Assembly: GCA_008360975.2 (NCBI GenBank)
Contig: CM039182.1
Location: forward strand, 146,014,656 to 146,078,655
DNA length: 64,000 bases
Origin: Lichenostomus cassidix
Taxonomy: Eukaryota; Chordata; Aves; Passeriformes; Meliphagidae
Direction: 5' to 3'
Below the pieces are notes generated by a model. The model saw only the letters and a program-made list of their open reading frames with translations. It did not search any database and was not told the origin of the DNA. Positions 62,101 to 64,000 of this stretch are shown piece by piece (position 1 is the first letter of the stretch; each line of letters starts with the position of its first letter). A program made the position numbers and the translations under genes.

Positions 62101-64000
62101 AGGTCCTGATTAGTGATACTCTGTTCTCTAAAAATGTGTAGTCTTGTCTTTGACATACAGTCAGAATAAAAATATCAGAGGCAAAAGATTTTACATGAAA
62201 AAAATGAGTTTGCCAAATTGCATTAACAAACTTATTTTTAAGAACATTTTATTTTTAGATATTTTATTAATACTGTTCATGTAGAACATTTCAATAACAG
62301 AAGTGATCAGTGTTTAATTACAAGAAACAACAAATCGCATATTGTTTCTTCTTCATTGTACTAGAAAGGGAGAAGATCGATATTTGGACAAATACATGCA
62401 AACTCAGCTGGGCACTTGGAGACTAAGAAGGATCCTACAGATTATGCGGACTGTGGATTAACCCTGATCTCACCACAAGGCAGCACACAGAGAGATAAAA
62501 ATATGATTTTACTGGTGGACTGGCAAACGACACAAGAAACTTGTCCACACAAAGGATCTAAATCTTCAACTTAAAAACCAAACCAAACCAAACCAAACCA
62601 AATAAAATCAAATCTTTGGCAGCTGGAGGAGCAGATCCAAAAGTGCTTTGAAATCAGTGTTTGTGCCTTGTATCCTTGCAATCAATACACAAAGATTACA
62701 TTGGGTCACAGTACAAAATGATGGAAAAATCCCACCTGGTTTTGGGCTAAGGCTGTGCCAGAAGTTTTTTTTCTGGGAAATCCCTGCCACCTCTCAAGGA
62801 GGCAAATTTTCTTCTTGATTCCTTCTCTGCAAGGAGAGACAGGACAGCTTAGATTTTCAAGGTGTTTGCATGATAAAATAAAGAGGATGGTTGAGGCAAA
62901 GTGGGAAGAACTGTTGTAAGCACTGCAGCTGCTGAGGGTCACCCTTGGAAACATCTCCAGGGTTATTCCTGTGCTGGACATTTGACCATTCCCACAGCCA
63001 GGAAAAAGGACTCCTCATAAAGTCAGGGGCTGTCAAGAGGGAATGGCCAGAGAAGAGCATAAATCGCCATGAGAAATCTGCATTTTTCAGTTATTAATGG
63101 GATCAGTCTGAATTATCCTGATGAAGCTGAGAAAGCCTTTGACCTAGGGAAAATACAAGTGTAGTAAGCTTCTCTCTCACTTTGCATATTTAATGCACTT
63201 AGGGGAAAATTCTTCTTATCATACCTCTGTTCTCGTAGCAACTGCCCATATGACATTTCCTTACAGAGTCCAGGTTTCAGCTTAATAATCAGTTTCCTAT
63301 CAATAATTCCCTACATTCATTTCAGGACTAGAAGTTTCCTAAAAATGTCTTTTTATTATTTCATTCTCTGTCAATTTACAGGTTTAATATGGAAAAAATT
63401 ATATAGAACTGAAAAAAAATATTAAAACCTCCCAAGTATCAAATGAAATCTGTCATGTAAAACAGGAAAGTAGAGTGTATATTTTTAAGGAGAAATAGTT
63501 TTCTCAATAAATGCATTAACTGAACAGACCATTGAGCTTAATTATGGATTTATACATATATGAAGAAGATGGAAATTTCAGTTGCATTGCACTGACTTTG
63601 AATGCAAGACTAAGAAATCTAAAAACATATTTCTTTGTAAGCAGTCCCCTATGGAAAAAACTGCTGGATAATTCTGAAAGGTGTTTCAGGATCTGTGTGT
63701 TTTCCCATCACCAATATTTTCATTCTCTCCTTCATTCCCTGAGTAACTTTTGAATCTGTTATCCAACCTCAGTGAAAGTTTGTGGATGATTTCCATGAAA
63801 AGAGGTGGCACAGAAGAGGACAAACTTCCCACTAATGAAGAGGCTGTAAACATTATCAGACATCAGAGAATCCACATGGGTTGGAGCAGAATCAGTGATT
63901 TAGCTTCATTAATTTCATCCCTGACTAGATAATCAGTCTATTACCCTATATTTTACACACTCAGTTCTGATGATCCCAGTATGACTTCTTCAGGAATCAC
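59166..64000. other. Unique DNA, no gene seen
   Basis: No exon or interspersed repeat recognised. A CA-rich run (about 61438-61460) and a short AACCA array (listed) occur. Minus-strand frames at 62608-63060 overlap one another and have no domain. The block 59330-59620 is repeat-free and complex, of unknown nature. Confidence 0.5.
62573..62603. repeat. (AACCA)n short array
   Basis: About five perfect AACCA units, then degenerate AAATAAAATCAAAT. A short microsatellite or eroded retroposon tail. Confidence 0.92.

Noticed and set aside
1..64000. CRISPR arrays, bacterial operons, phage or plasmid functions
   Set aside because: No regularly spaced repeats, no ribosome-binding-site and gene arrangement; the CR1 and ERV content shows vertebrate nuclear DNA.

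Overview
The window reads as nuclear DNA from a bird, probably a songbird. The main evidence is at least twelve CR1 LINE fragments, many ending in the avian 3' tail (ATTCTATGATTCTATGA on the element strand), plus several LTR fragments that match avian endogenous-retrovirus families as I remember them. The DNA is AT-rich and CpG-poor, with no operon structure. The species cannot be fixed from sequence alone.

No host protein-coding gene can be supported. The longest reading frames are either simple-repeat artefacts (about 39.2-40.1 kb, open on both strands through one purine tract) or short frames without recognisable domains. The only coding-derived sequence I recognise is decayed CR1 ORF2 C-terminus at 16.35-16.71, 26.04-26.28 and 57.71-57.91 kb, all on the minus strand. 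The window is therefore intergenic or deep intronic DNA. No tRNA, rRNA or CRISPR array was recognised.

Layout: 0-11 kb is mostly unique AT-rich DNA with small CR1 pieces, a long imperfect inverted repeat (3.70-4.86 kb) and a GGGAAA array (9.78 kb). From 11.4 to 19.1 kb is the densest retroelement patch: an LTR, converging CR1 pieces, a probable LTR, a CR1 and another LTR, then a further CR1. From 19 to 31 kb are three larger CR1/ERV blocks (25.9, 27.5 and 28.8 kb). From 31.3 to 48.8 kb no CR1 was recognised; this span holds a roughly 700 bp polypurine tract (39.28-39.98 kb), an LTR fragment (41.6 kb), a possible tRNA-derived SINE head (44.85 kb) and an ERV fragment (47.15 kb). At 51.66-52.69 kb an old ERV fragment lies beside a much younger, CpG-rich solo LTR with a duplicated U3 segment. 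From 53 to 64 kb is mainly unique DNA with one CR1 (57.4 kb) and a GGGGAA array (59.0 kb).

The most unusual items are the inverted repeat at 3.7-4.9 kb, the young LTR at 52.1-52.7 kb, and several unique stretches rich in homeodomain-like TAAT motifs that could be conserved non-coding elements. No new enzymatic or defence system is visible. All homology calls come from memory of repeat families, without database searches, so boundaries are approximate.
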